Positions 1 to 8,196 of a stretch of DNA of 36,888 nt are shown in pieces. The notes under the pieces were generated by a model that was not told the origin of the DNA, ran no database searches, and was given only the letters and a program-made list of their open reading frames with translations. A program made the position numbers and the translations under genes. The stretch covers positions 1 to 36,888 of the forward strand of contig JAAYTK010000045.1 of NCBI GenBank assembly GCA_012523775.1, read 5' to 3'. The stretch comes from Clostridiales bacterium. GTDB lineage: Bacteria > Bacillota > Clostridia > Lachnospirales > Lachnospiraceae. The number at the start of each line of letters is the position of its first letter. The first letter of the stretch is position 1.

Positions 1-49
1 GTACCTGGTACCGTAAAGGTAGGTTCCGTGAAGGTACCGTGAAGGTAAA
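1..49. repeat. Short degenerate tandem repeat at window edge
   Basis: Successive copies of an 11-bp unit close to GGTACCGTGAA can be read at 7-17 (GGTACCGTAAA), 18-32 (with a 4-bp insertion) and 33-43, followed by a partial unit GGTAAAA. The array lies directly downstream of the cotJC stop codon and probably continues to the left of the window, so its full copy number cannot be seen. No function is evident; it could be a minisatellite. Confidence 0.6.
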
Positions 50-51
50 AG

Positions 52-660
52 TTATTTTTTTAAGTCAGGCAGATAGTCCGGATTAACCGCATAGAAATTC
101 TTAGAGTCTAGTTCATCCATAACAATTCTAAGGGCTTCACCAAATCTCTGGAAATGGTTTATCTCTCTCTGCCTTAAGAATTTAATTGGGTCACATACCT
201 CCTGGTCATGAACCAGACGCAGGATGTTATCATAGGTTGTTCTTGCCTTCTGCTCTGCTGCCATATCCTCTATAAGATCTGTTATTACATCCCCCTTACT
301 CTGAAAGAAGGTAGCGGTGAATGGTATTCCACCGGCAGACTGTGGCCATAATCCAAGTGTATGGTCTACATAATACTTTTCGAATCCGCTTTCCATTATT
401 TCCTGAGGGGTGATATCCTTAGTAAGCTGATGGACAATTGCACTAACCATCTCCATATGTGCCAATTCTTCAGTACCTATATCCGTTAAGACACCGGCAA
501 CCTTTCTGTTCTTTGTTGAATAGCGCTGAGACAGGTAGCGCATAGAAGCGGCAAGCTCTCCATCGGGTCCTCCGAATTGACTTATTATGACCTGTGCCAA
601 CCGAGGGTTACGGCATGTAATATTTACAGGATGTTGTAATCTTCTCTCATAACTCCACAT
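52..660 (-). CDS. cotJC: Spore coat protein CotJC (manganese-catalase-like)
   Basis: 202-residue protein recognisable as CotJC, a spore-coat component of the manganese-catalase superfamily. The N-terminal half has the family's helical segments, with a Glu-Leu-Ala-His (EELAHMEM) metal-ligand type motif near residues 64-71 and a later E-x2-H (REINHF) near residue 166, consistent with a di-metal four-helix bundle. It is the last gene of cotJA-cotJB-cotJC; the cotJB stop lies 3 bp before its ATG and an AGGTG ribosome-binding site overlaps the end of cotJB. By analogy with Bacillus it should be made in the mother cell and deposited in the coat. Catalase activity is inference only. Confidence 0.93.
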   Translation of the reverse strand: MWSYERRLQHPVNITCRNPRLAQVIISQFGGPDGELAASMRYLSQRYSTKNRKVAGVLTDIGTEELAHMEMVSAIVHQLTKDITPQEIMESGFEKYYVDHTLGLWPQSAGGIPFTATFFQSKGDVITDLIEDMAAEQKARTTYDNILRLVHDQEVCDPIKFLRQREINHFQRFGEALRIVMDELDSKNFYAVNPDYLPDLKK

Positions 661-663
661 ACA

Positions 664-921
664 CTAGCACCTACCTTCCCATGGCCATGGTTCCTCAACC
701 CAGGTCCACTTATTTTTAACTCTGACATCATAGCTGTAAATCGGTCCAAAACATTTAGTATACTCCTCAACAGCTTCTTTTCTGACTCTGCTTATCTTCT
801 CCCAATAGTCCAATGCTTCCTGGTCTGTAGGATGTGTGTCGAGATAAATTCTTAAATCATCCAATACGAAGCTGGTTGCTGTAATACATGCAAATAATTT
901 ATCTTTATTGCTTACATTCAT
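664..921 (-). CDS. cotJB: Spore coat protein CotJB
   Basis: 85-residue protein matching the CotJB family: a small helical N-terminal part followed by a Trp/Pro-rich tail (WTWVEEPWPWEGRC). The usual length of the family is about 80-90 residues, so it is complete. It sits between cotJA (4 bp away) and cotJC (3 bp away), so the three are surely translated from one message. In Bacillus CotJB is needed for assembly of CotJA and CotJC into the coat; its biochemical role is not known. Confidence 0.9.
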   Translation of the reverse strand: MNVSNKDKLFACITATSFVLDDLRIYLDTHPTDQEALDYWEKISRVRKEAVEEYTKCFGPIYSYDVRVKNKWTWVEEPWPWEGRC

Positions 922-925
922 CTAG

Positions 926-1207
926 CTAACAACCCCTTCCATACCAGTCATATTGTAGTTCCTTAAAAAGAGTTCCATTTGCTAAAGCTGCAAATTCATT
1001 CTCATATATGTCCCTAAAGCACTGCCAAGGAACATAGCACATACCAATTGGAAAACGTTCAGGTTTGAAATCATCCTCACAATAGCTTCTTCCCTTATCA
1101 CAATCAAAGTCTTTTCCTAGCATATCATTGCATATCGGTTGCGTAGGTCTATAGGGCGCGACATATCTACCACGTCCGGTATTTCCACGATACATCCGTC
1201 TATCCAT
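926..1207 (-). CDS. cotJA: Spore coat associated protein CotJA
   Basis: 93-residue protein. The central part contains the CotJA signature (MCYVPWQCFRDIYENEFAAL, about residues 56-75), the conserved stretch of the family. The N-terminus is Arg/Gly/Tyr-rich and the C-terminus ends YDWYGRGC. It is the first gene of the cotJ operon. The ATG is preceded by GGAG at a spacing of about 9. Upstream, on the same strand, there is a SigK-like -10 (CATAAGATA, 1260-1268) with AC 16 bp further up; this is a weak match and no SigE-type -35 was found. Confidence 0.9.
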   Translation of the reverse strand: MDRRMYRGNTGRGRYVAPYRPTQPICNDMLGKDFDCDKGRSYCEDDFKPERFPIGMCYVPWQCFRDIYENEFAALANGTLFKELQYDWYGRGC

Positions 1208-1259
1208 CCAAAAATACTCCTTTCACATATTTGTAGCTTTTCAACTCTTTCGTTCTATA

Positions 1260-1288
1260 TATCTTATGAAGCAAGGACAATTCTGTGC
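1260..1288 (-). promoter_or_regulatory. Possible sporulation (SigK-like) promoter of cotJ
   Basis: On the minus strand CATAAGATA (1260-1268) fits the SigK -10 pattern CATAnnnTA, with an AC dinucleotide (1285-1286) 16 bp upstream. SigK -35 elements carry little information, so this is only suggestive. Bacillus cotJ is SigE-dependent and I did not see a good SigE site. Confidence 0.3.
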
Positions 1289-1334
1289 CTGTATCCGAAT
1301 TTAAAAGGGCGTGGAATTTATATTATGCAAATTA

Positions 1335-1361
1335 TTGACAACACTATTAATTTCATATAAT
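1335..1361 (+). promoter_or_regulatory. SigA-type promoter of the lipid-kinase/VanZ pair
   Basis: TTGACA at 1335-1340 and TATAAT at 1356-1361 (spacer 15; an alternative TAATAT at 1358 gives 17). Located about 55 bp before the lipid-kinase ATG and oriented away from cotJ. Confidence 0.7.
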
Positions 1362-1415
1362 ATTTAATTAGAATTTTATACAGGCAGATTATAGGCTAAG
1401 GGAGATTACAAATTC

Positions 1416-2342
1416 ATGTATCATTTTATTATCAATCCAAAATCAAGCTCCGGTAAGGGAATACGCCATTGGTGGACCATAAAAGGGAAATTAGACAGCC
1501 AAAACATAGCATACACAGCAGACTTTACTATGCATGAGGGACATGCCATGGAGCTTGCAACAGAAATCTGCCGTAAATATGAGGGCGTTAAAAATATCAT
1601 TGTTTTGGGTGGAGACGGTACCTTAAACGAAGTTATTAACGGTATCGACAATTATGATGAAGTGATGTTGGGATACATACCTTCAGGCTCAAGTAATGAT
1701 TTGGCAAGAAGTCTTAAGATATCAAGAAATCCACTTAAGTCTTTGGAGAATATTCTTAAGCCTAAGAAATTCATGTATTTGGATTATGGTGAGATTTTAT
1801 TTAAAGAGAACGACTTAAAGCCCAGAAAATTCGGATGCTCTAGTGGCATTGGATATGATGCGAATGTTTGTGTAGAGGTACAGAAGTCCTCACTAAAGAA
1901 GAAATTAAACAGTTTCGGAGCAGGAAAATTTGTATATTTGGCAATTGCCATAAAGCAGATATTTACCATTAAGTTTTTGAATGCTACCATTATAATAGAC
2001 GGGGTCAAAAAGGAGCATTATAAAAAGGTTCTTCTCATCTCTAGTATGATTCATAGGTTTGAAGGAGGAGGTCTTAGAATGGCACCGGACGCTGATCCTA
2101 CTGATGGCAAGCTTAGTGTTTGCCTTGTCCATGGATTGTCCCGAGCCATCATTATGCTGCTTTTACCTACTATTATCTTCGGTAAGCATATTCACTTTAA
2201 AGGTGTTGAATACTTTAAGTGTTCCAGCTTAGAGATTCTTCTGGATAGGAAGGCGGCTGTCCATACCGACGGAGAAACTCCTGCGTTTAGTTCGGATATG
2301 ACTATTCGCTGTATTCCTAAAAAAATACGTATGATATTATAA
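1416..2342 (+). CDS. Diacylglycerol-kinase family lipid kinase (DagK/YegS/BmrU type)
   Basis: 308-residue soluble lipid kinase of the DAGK-catalytic family. The nucleotide-binding signature GGDGTLNEVINGI is at about residues 66-78, followed by the typical IPSGSSNDLARSL segment (about 89-101). The C-terminal half has the beta-sandwich domain with the GGGLRMAPDADPTDGKL motif. Length is standard for the family. It probably phosphorylates a membrane lipid such as diacylglycerol or undecaprenol; the exact substrate cannot be told from the sequence. Its stop codon overlaps the ATG of the VanZ gene by one base (TAATG), implying translational coupling. Start ATG has AAGGGAGAT upstream. Confidence 0.88.
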   Translation: MYHFIINPKSSSGKGIRHWWTIKGKLDSQNIAYTADFTMHEGHAMELATEICRKYEGVKNIIVLGGDGTLNEVINGIDNYDEVMLGYIPSGSSNDLARSLKISRNPLKSLENILKPKKFMYLDYGEILFKENDLKPRKFGCSSGIGYDANVCVEVQKSSLKKKLNSFGAGKFVYLAIAIKQIFTIKFLNATIIIDGVKKEHYKKVLLISSMIHRFEGGGLRMAPDADPTDGKLSVCLVHGLSRAIIMLLLPTIIFGKHIHFKGVEYFKCSSLEILLDRKAAVHTDGETPAFSSDMTIRCIPKKIRMIL

Positions 2343-3241
2343 TGAAAGCAGGTGTACACATGCGTGGGCGTACTCATATGGAAATAGCTTCTATGATTGT
2401 TTTCTTAAGTATTATTAGTATACTGGTTCAGTTTATTGCTTATTATTTCTTGGCTTCCCCTTATTTAATCCTTGGAATAAGCAGCTTAATTATTATTATA
2501 TGTACTCATATTCTTTTGGAACAATCATTGACTTATGAGTCCTGCACTGTATACACCATACTGCTATTGTTTATATCCATATTAATCACTCTGTTAACCT
2601 ATTTAGGCAATGATTCTTCTTTACTTCCGTTTACCAATACCTTGTTTGGGATTATTGCAGTTAATTGGTTTGTTCCCATCTTACATTGCTTTATACGAAA
2701 TATGCTTGATTACGGCAGCAGAATTGAGAAGTTCAATTCATTCTTTCGAAGCTCAAGCATAATATTTATATTGTTTTATTTCGGTATACTTCTCTATCTG
2801 TCATTTTCAGATAACGCTTTCGATTGGGTATACCGCGTGAAGCCCGATGCCGCGAATTTCACCCCATTCTGGTCAATTGCGACTCAGATTGAGGATTATA
2901 TCAATAAGATGATACCCTTAAGTGACATAATGACCTATCTGCTAAGCAGAATACTTATATATATTCCTTATGGCTTTTACAGCATCTTATTCCTACGTAA
3001 TAAATCGAAACTTATAAGATTACTGTTTTTACTCTTACTTCCGACCATAATAGAATTGTTCCAATATTTCCTTATCCCCGCCAGATGTGATATCGATGAT
3101 GTTATATATGCCTTTGTTGGCGGGGTAATTGGAGCACTATGGTTTTACCTAACCAACGTCATCTATCGTGCGTTATCAGGAAAGGATTTCTTAACTAAGG
3201 ATTCTGATTATAGATATTCTAACAGTACCTTACATTTTTAA
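2342..3241 (+). CDS. VanZ-family membrane protein
   Basis: 299-residue protein with several hydrophobic segments in the N-terminal half (about residues 12-110) and a C-terminal VanZ-like domain. The VanZ signatures are visible: ANFTPFWSI (classically NLxPF), ILIYIPYGF, and the C-terminal E-x2-Q-x6-R-x-D-I-D-D run ending in a Gly-rich helix (GGVIGALWF). VanZ homologues can give low-level teicoplanin resistance, but most have no known job. It overlaps the upstream lipid-kinase stop by one base. An alternative start at 2360 has its own AGGTG site. Its stop is one base from the convergent helicase stop, with no visible terminator between. Confidence 0.8.
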   Translation: MKAGVHMRGRTHMEIASMIVFLSIISILVQFIAYYFLASPYLILGISSLIIIICTHILLEQSLTYESCTVYTILLLFISILITLLTYLGNDSSLLPFTNTLFGIIAVNWFVPILHCFIRNMLDYGSRIEKFNSFFRSSSIIFILFYFGILLYLSFSDNAFDWVYRVKPDAANFTPFWSIATQIEDYINKMIPLSDIMTYLLSRILIYIPYGFYSILFLRNKSKLIRLLFLLLLPTIIELFQYFLIPARCDIDDVIYAFVGGVIGALWFYLTNVIYRALSGKDFLTKDSDYRYSNSTLHF

Positions 3242-3242
3242 T

Positions 3243-5669
3243 CTACATAGTTTCCGCCCAAAAATCCGTAAGCAATCTTCTCATGGATTTATGATTTACA
3301 GGTTCAAACGGAAACCACTCCTTAGGAAACAGTTGATAATACTGAGGCGTTAGAAATCTCTCATCCAACAATAATATTGCACCACGGTCCTCTTTCGTTC
3401 GGATAACTCTTCCGGCCGACTGAAGGACCTTATTCATGCCCTGATAGAGGTAGGCATAATCAAAGCCTTTGCCGTTCCTTGCATCAAAATAACCCCTGAA
3501 TAATTCTCTCTCATTACAAACCATCGGAAGGCCTGTCCCGACTACGACCGCACCTATCAGCCGACTGTTCTTTAAATCTATTCCCTCACTAAAAATACCG
3601 CCCATTACACAAAAACCGACTCTTGTAGATTTAGGTTCATCTACAAATTCTTCAAGAAAGATTTCCCGCTCTTCCTCGGTCATATATGCACTTTGCATTA
3701 CAAGACCATCAATTTCTCCCTCTGCCATTTCATATATTGCCTGCATCATTTGATAAGATGGAAAGAACACCATATAATTGCCTGTTCTGGCTCCGATAAA
3801 ACCTTTAATGTATTCTAAAATCCTGTTATATTCTCTTTTGTTTCTTCGGGTATATTTGGTACTGACATCAGAGCCCACCATAATAAGCCGATTCTCTTTT
3901 AAAAATGATGAGGGTGCATATACGGCATAATCATCTTCTTTCCCGCCCAGCTGCTCCATATAGTATCGTATAGGTAGTAAGGTGGCAGAGAATAAAACAG
4001 CGCTTCTCCCCTTCTCATAGTATTTCATAAGATTTCTGGAAGGGTCCATACACTGAAGCTTAATTCTGAACCTATCATCCTCGTCATAATCGGTATATAT
4101 TGTATAAAGTTCGTCTATGGCCTCATATATACATAAAAAATGACGGATATCTAAGTAAAGCTTAACTAACTCCTCCCTACCTTCATCCCCTTTAAATTCC
4201 TGCAGATAAGTCTCATATTCAGTCATTAGCCCCATCAGATGCATGCAAAATACGTCAATATCATCGACCACTTCGAATTCATCACATTCTCTTTTTAGCC
4301 TCAAAAGATCCTTGTTGCATTGCTCAAGCAGTCTTGCAAGCTTGGGATTTGAATCCTTAACAAATCGCTTTGCTATAAGAAAATCATCCTTTAAAAGAAC
4401 CGCACTGTACATCTCTCTCGCCCTGTCAACAAGATTATGCGCCTCATCTATAAGAAATACATAATCCTCCTGCTTATCACTCGTAAAAAATCTTCGCAGA
4501 TATACATTTGGATCGAAGGCATAATTATAGTCGCATATTATGGCATCTGACCAAAGGGTAATATCCAAGGTCATCTCGAAGGGACAGACATTATGCTTTT
4601 CTGCATACAGCAAAATCAAGTCTCTGGTTATTTCATTTTCAGTGATAAGCATATCATATACAGCGTCATTAACTCTGTCATAATGTCCTTTGGCTCTGGG
4701 ACAGGAGACCGGATTACAGTCCGGTTTTTCCAATATACATACCTTTTCCTTAGCGGTAATGGTAGTCACCTTTAAGCTAAGCCCTTGTTCAATCAATATA
4801 TGAAATGTCTCCTCGGCCACTGTTCTGGTAATAGTCTTAGCCGTAAGATAAAATATCTTATTGACAATCCCCATGCCCATGGCCTTGACAGTAGGAAATA
4901 CAGTGGAAATGGTCTTTCCCACCCCTGTAGGAGCTTCAATGAACAGCTTCTTCTTCCTGAGTACTGTTTTATATACTCCGGTTACCAACTCCTTCTGACC
5001 TTCTCTATACATAAACGGAAAATCCAGATTATTAATTTCCTCATCCCTCTTAATTATCCATTTCATCTGCCATACTGCCCACTTGGCATATTCATTAACC
5101 AGTTTATCAAACCAATCATTCAGTTCCCGGACAGTAAATACCTCCTCAAAGTATTTGATGCTCTCGGTTTCCAGATTGCAATAAGTAAGCCTTATTCCAA
5201 TAATCGAATGCTGGTATTTTGTTGCATAAATATATGCATAGCACATAGCCTGTGCTCTATGTACCGAGGCAGGCTCAGTCAGATGACTGATATCCATATA
5301 GACTCCCTTTATCTCGTCAATGGTTATCTCGGGCTTATTTTTCTCCTTATCTTCCTCATCATCAAATATAAGCACTGAGAAATCATCATCCTTAATTAAG
5401 TTATTCATAATAATACCATCTGCTCTACCATCAATGGATAAGTCAAATGATATATCATCATAGCTGACCGGCACGGTTATATTTAGAGGAACCTCAGGTG
5501 TATAATTCGCTCCCATAGATTTTTGAAGCTTCCTATGGAGCCGTCCACCTGCCTGCATAGCTTCTATTTCGTTCTTTCCGCTGCGTGTATTATCAATATC
5601 TCCCGATCGCATTATAAATTCGACTAGATTTCTAACGGATATTTTAATTTCCTTTTGATTGTCATTCAT
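3243..5669 (-). CDS. PD-(D/E)XK nuclease - XPD/DinG-type Fe-S helicase fusion
   Basis: 808-residue superfamily-2 helicase. Residues about 1-220 look like a Cas4/RecB-type nuclease domain: an Asp in RADGI (about 84), the IDEIKG motif (about 117-122, the D/E-x-K lysine) and a Gln in RAQAMCYAYIY. The helicase part has Walker A APTGVGKT (about 245-252), the DEAH box IDEAHNL (about 406-412) and four cysteines between about 311 and 361 placed as in the XPD/DinG iron-sulphur cluster. C-terminal motifs include FSATLLP, GGIFSEGIDL and QSAGRVIRT. It should unwind DNA 5'-3' in repair. Similar fusions are known in Clostridia. Extended -10 promoter TGATATAAT is at 5704-5712 on the minus strand. Confidence 0.88.
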   Translation of the reverse strand: MNDNQKEIKISVRNLVEFIMRSGDIDNTRSGKNEIEAMQAGGRLHRKLQKSMGANYTPEVPLNITVPVSYDDISFDLSIDGRADGIIMNNLIKDDDFSVLIFDDEEDKEKNKPEITIDEIKGVYMDISHLTEPASVHRAQAMCYAYIYATKYQHSIIGIRLTYCNLETESIKYFEEVFTVRELNDWFDKLVNEYAKWAVWQMKWIIKRDEEINNLDFPFMYREGQKELVTGVYKTVLRKKKLFIEAPTGVGKTISTVFPTVKAMGMGIVNKIFYLTAKTITRTVAEETFHILIEQGLSLKVTTITAKEKVCILEKPDCNPVSCPRAKGHYDRVNDAVYDMLITENEITRDLILLYAEKHNVCPFEMTLDITLWSDAIICDYNYAFDPNVYLRRFFTSDKQEDYVFLIDEAHNLVDRAREMYSAVLLKDDFLIAKRFVKDSNPKLARLLEQCNKDLLRLKRECDEFEVVDDIDVFCMHLMGLMTEYETYLQEFKGDEGREELVKLYLDIRHFLCIYEAIDELYTIYTDYDEDDRFRIKLQCMDPSRNLMKYYEKGRSAVLFSATLLPIRYYMEQLGGKEDDYAVYAPSSFLKENRLIMVGSDVSTKYTRRNKREYNRILEYIKGFIGARTGNYMVFFPSYQMMQAIYEMAEGEIDGLVMQSAYMTEEEREIFLEEFVDEPKSTRVGFCVMGGIFSEGIDLKNSRLIGAVVVGTGLPMVCNERELFRGYFDARNGKGFDYAYLYQGMNKVLQSAGRVIRTKEDRGAILLLDERFLTPQYYQLFPKEWFPFEPVNHKSMRRLLTDFWAETM

Positions 5670-5703
5670 TGTTAAATTCCTCCATAGTCATCGGGCTATA
5701 TCT

Positions 5704-5712
5704 ATTATATCA
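5704..5712 (-). promoter_or_regulatory. Extended -10 promoter of the helicase gene
   Basis: TATAAT (minus strand, 5704-5709) preceded by TGA gives an extended -10 TGnTATAAT, about 35 bp before the helicase ATG. The -35 region is poor, as allowed for extended -10 promoters. Confidence 0.5.
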
Positions 5713-5747
5713 CGAATAAGTGAATCACACTCTTTTTTGTTTTTCAC

Positions 5748-5776
5748 TTGCATTTTTTTCCTTAATCTGATACATT
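5748..5776 (+). promoter_or_regulatory. Probable promoter of the DUF1292 gene
   Basis: TTGCAT (5748-5753), 17-bp spacer, TACATT (5771-5776), about 60 bp before the ATG. Back-to-back with the helicase promoter. Confidence 0.45.
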
Positions 5777-5835
5777 TTATTTATACTCCTCTGGTATATA
5801 CTAAGAGGTAAATATGTAAAAAGTGAGGTATAATT

Positions 5836-6195
5836 ATGAGCGAACACAACCATGACGATAGTTGCGGATGCGGACATGAGCATATGTATGATTCCATCAC
5901 ATTATCACTTGATGATGGTACTGATTTGCAATGTGTCGTATTAGACATCTTTACTGTAAATGATAAGGATTACATCGCACTCCAGCCTATTGAAGGGGAA
6001 GAGGATGATAACGTATTTCTGTATCGCTTTATCCAAGAGGATGAGGATGATGAGCCTCAGCTTCTGAATATCGAGGATGACGATGAATTTGAAGCTGTAG
6101 CTGATGCATTTGAGGAAATGCTTGATGCACAGGAATACGACGAGATGTTTGATGATGAGTTTGAAGAAATAGATGATCTTGATGATAATTATTAA
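5836..6195 (+). CDS. DUF1292 family protein with Cys/His-rich N-terminus
   Basis: 119-residue, strongly acidic protein. Residues about 20-90 match the DUF1292 (YrzB-like) domain, with the typical IALQPIEGEEDD and VFLYRF segments. The first 17 residues (HNHDDSCGCGHEH) carry four His and two Cys in an H-x-H-x4-C-x-C-x-H-x-H pattern that could hold a metal ion; DUF1292 proteins of Clostridia often have such extensions (from memory). The C-terminus is a run of Asp/Glu. Function is unknown. It is a single-gene unit with a GTGAGG ribosome-binding site and a strong terminator just after the stop. Confidence 0.82.
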   Translation: MSEHNHDDSCGCGHEHMYDSITLSLDDGTDLQCVVLDIFTVNDKDYIALQPIEGEEDDNVFLYRFIQEDEDDEPQLLNIEDDDEFEAVADAFEEMLDAQEYDEMFDDEFEEIDDLDDNY

Positions 6196-6219
6196 TAATA
6201 ATTAGGTTATTCGTTGTTT

Positions 6220-6247
6220 GGGTGTTGTTTTGAACAACACCCTTTTT
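6220..6247 (+). terminator. Rho-independent terminator after the DUF1292 gene
   Basis: Perfect 10-bp stem GGGTGTTGTT / AACAACACCC (6220-6229 and 6233-6242) with a 3-base loop, followed by TTTTT. The T run overlaps the stop codon of the convergent UvrD-type helicase. Confidence 0.9.
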
Positions 6248-8078
6248 ATGCAGTCACCTCGGCTATAAAACGGGATGGCTGCATTACTTTATTATAACGC
6301 TGTTTACAGCTGAATAAATACAGTCTCTCCTTTGCTCTCGTCATTGCAACATAGAAGAGCCGCCTCTCTTCTTCGATACTCTCAGGTAAAACCGCCTTCT
6401 TATGTGGTGCGATTCCTTCATTAACGTCCACAAGAAAAACCGTCGGGAATTCCAACCCCTTTGAGCTATGCATTGTCATAATATTGATTCCCTCTATCTC
6501 ATTCCTTCTGTTTATAAACGCCTGTTTCTTAAGCTCATCCCTGTAATCCTCCATATGGGAAAACCAATCCCCGTATGTATTAAATCCCCTTGCGCTTTCA
6601 TGTATTTCATCCAATATATCCATAAGCTCATCCGCATTCATCCTCCGCTTATCAGCATATTCCTTAAGAAAATCCTCATATCCGATTCCTCTTTTTATAT
6701 ATTGAATGGCTGCAAAGGGGGTCATATTCGCAAGCATGGCAAGATCATATTCCAGTTGTTCTACCCTTTTTAACATCCATTGCCTATCCTCATAGTAATT
6801 CTTAATATTTCTTAATTTCACTATTGGGGTATCAAAGCATTCTCTGCCGATATAACGCATCGGTCTGTTTATAATCCTAAGATAAAGGTCCCTATTAGCT
6901 TCTCCCATGGCAATTCTGATATAGGAAACCAAATCCAGTGTTATCCAATGGTCATATATATTGGGCAGATTATCTCCTGCTATGAAGGGAATATTATACT
7001 CTAACAGCTTCTGTATAACGGCACCCGCTCCAAGATTGGTTCTCACCAAAATAGCAATATCAGATAACCGATGACTTTCCTCCTTAGACAGCCTGATAAT
7101 CTCCTCTGCAAGTCTTTTGTTCTGCTCCGTCATGGTTTCAAAACTTCCGATTATCACCTCATTTCCGCTCTTGATATTGGCAGTTAATTCTTTTTTATAT
7201 CTGGTTTTATTATTTGATATTAATTGCCCAGCGGTTTTAATAATATGAATGTTTGATCTATAATTAATATTTAGCAAAACCTTCTTACAGTCCGGATAGT
7301 CCTTAGGAAAATTCAACATGATTTCCGGCTTTGCCCCACGAAAACGATATATGGACTGATCGTCATCGCCTACGATAAACAGATTATTTCTCGGCTTGGC
7401 TAATAACTTAACAATTTCATACTGTAATATATTGATGTCCTGAAACTCATCGATTAATATATATCTGAATTTATCCTGATATTGTTTTAATATATCGTCT
7501 CTTTGAATCAATAGTTCATAACACAGAAGCAACATATCGTCAAAATCGATTTTGTTAGCTCTGCGAATCCTTTTATTATACTCATTATAAATATTTCTAA
7601 AGACTTCATCCCCACAGCTGGCAGAATAGTAGGAAGATAATTCGATTTTATTGCCCTTGACCAAACTAATCTCAGTTAATATCTCCGATATAAATTCCTT
7701 CTCGTCCTCATATTCCAACCCCATCGCATGGATAATGTCCTTTATATATATCAGTTTCTCCTCTTCCGATATTATATTGTTATTATTAAGATTGTAGGCA
7801 TGCCTTAAAATGGCATAAAAAATACTGTGAAAGGTACCAAAGCTTACATTGGTTCTTTCAGCTCCTAATGATTTCAGAAAGCGTTCCTTCATCTCAACGG
7901 CAGCTGATCTGGTAAAGGTTATTACCAGGATATTGCTCTCGGAAATATTGTGTTCTTTAATCAGATATTTGGTTCTTTCTGTTATCACCAGTGTTTTCCC
8001 CGAACCGGGACCTGCCAATACAAGCATAGGCCCATCCTTATGCCACAGGGCATTTTTCTGTGCCTCATTTAATATCAT
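6246..8078 (-). CDS. UvrD/PcrA-type superfamily-1 DNA helicase
   Basis: 610-residue ATP-dependent helicase. Visible motifs in order: Q-motif region LNEAQKNAL (2-10), Walker A GPGSGKT (23-29), DEFQDIN (about 210), GDDDQSIYRFRGA, NINYRSN, MTMHSSKGLEFPTVF (about 534-548) and FYVAMTRAKERLY (about 575-587). It is some 110-140 residues shorter than typical PcrA because it ends soon after the last helicase motif and lacks the C-terminal RNA-polymerase-binding tail, so it may be a paralogue and not the main PcrA. Expected to be a 3'-5' translocase in repair or recombination. The ATG has AAGGAG at a spacing of 6. Confidence 0.9.
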   Translation of the reverse strand: MILNEAQKNALWHKDGPMLVLAGPGSGKTLVITERTKYLIKEHNISESNILVITFTRSAAVEMKERFLKSLGAERTNVSFGTFHSIFYAILRHAYNLNNNNIISEEEKLIYIKDIIHAMGLEYEDEKEFISEILTEISLVKGNKIELSSYYSASCGDEVFRNIYNEYNKRIRRANKIDFDDMLLLCYELLIQRDDILKQYQDKFRYILIDEFQDINILQYEIVKLLAKPRNNLFIVGDDDQSIYRFRGAKPEIMLNFPKDYPDCKKVLLNINYRSNIHIIKTAGQLISNNKTRYKKELTANIKSGNEVIIGSFETMTEQNKRLAEEIIRLSKEESHRLSDIAILVRTNLGAGAVIQKLLEYNIPFIAGDNLPNIYDHWITLDLVSYIRIAMGEANRDLYLRIINRPMRYIGRECFDTPIVKLRNIKNYYEDRQWMLKRVEQLEYDLAMLANMTPFAAIQYIKRGIGYEDFLKEYADKRRMNADELMDILDEIHESARGFNTYGDWFSHMEDYRDELKKQAFINRRNEIEGINIMTMHSSKGLEFPTVFLVDVNEGIAPHKKAVLPESIEEERRLFYVAMTRAKERLYLFSCKQRYNKVMQPSRFIAEVTA

Positions 8079-8149
8079 AATATTCTCCTTAAATATGGGA
8101 TTGATAAGATTTTCCTGATATATAGACCGATTGTATAGAAAGATGGTAA

Positions 8150-8182
8150 GATTAACAGTATGCCTAAAGCATACTGTTAATC
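8150..8182 (-). terminator. Hairpin terminator after gltX
   Basis: Perfect 14-bp stem GATTAACAGTATGC / GCATACTGTTAATC (8150-8163, 8169-8182) with a 5-base loop, 15 bp beyond the gltX stop. The downstream U-tract on the minus strand is weak (TTACCATCTTTC), so termination efficiency is uncertain. Confidence 0.65.
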
Positions 8183-8196
8183 TTTATTAATTCACT

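Noticed and set aside
4785-5378. 197-codon plus-strand open frame inside the nuclease-helicase gene
   Set aside because: Antisense shadow of a well-supported coding region, no ribosome-binding site, composition of translated noise.
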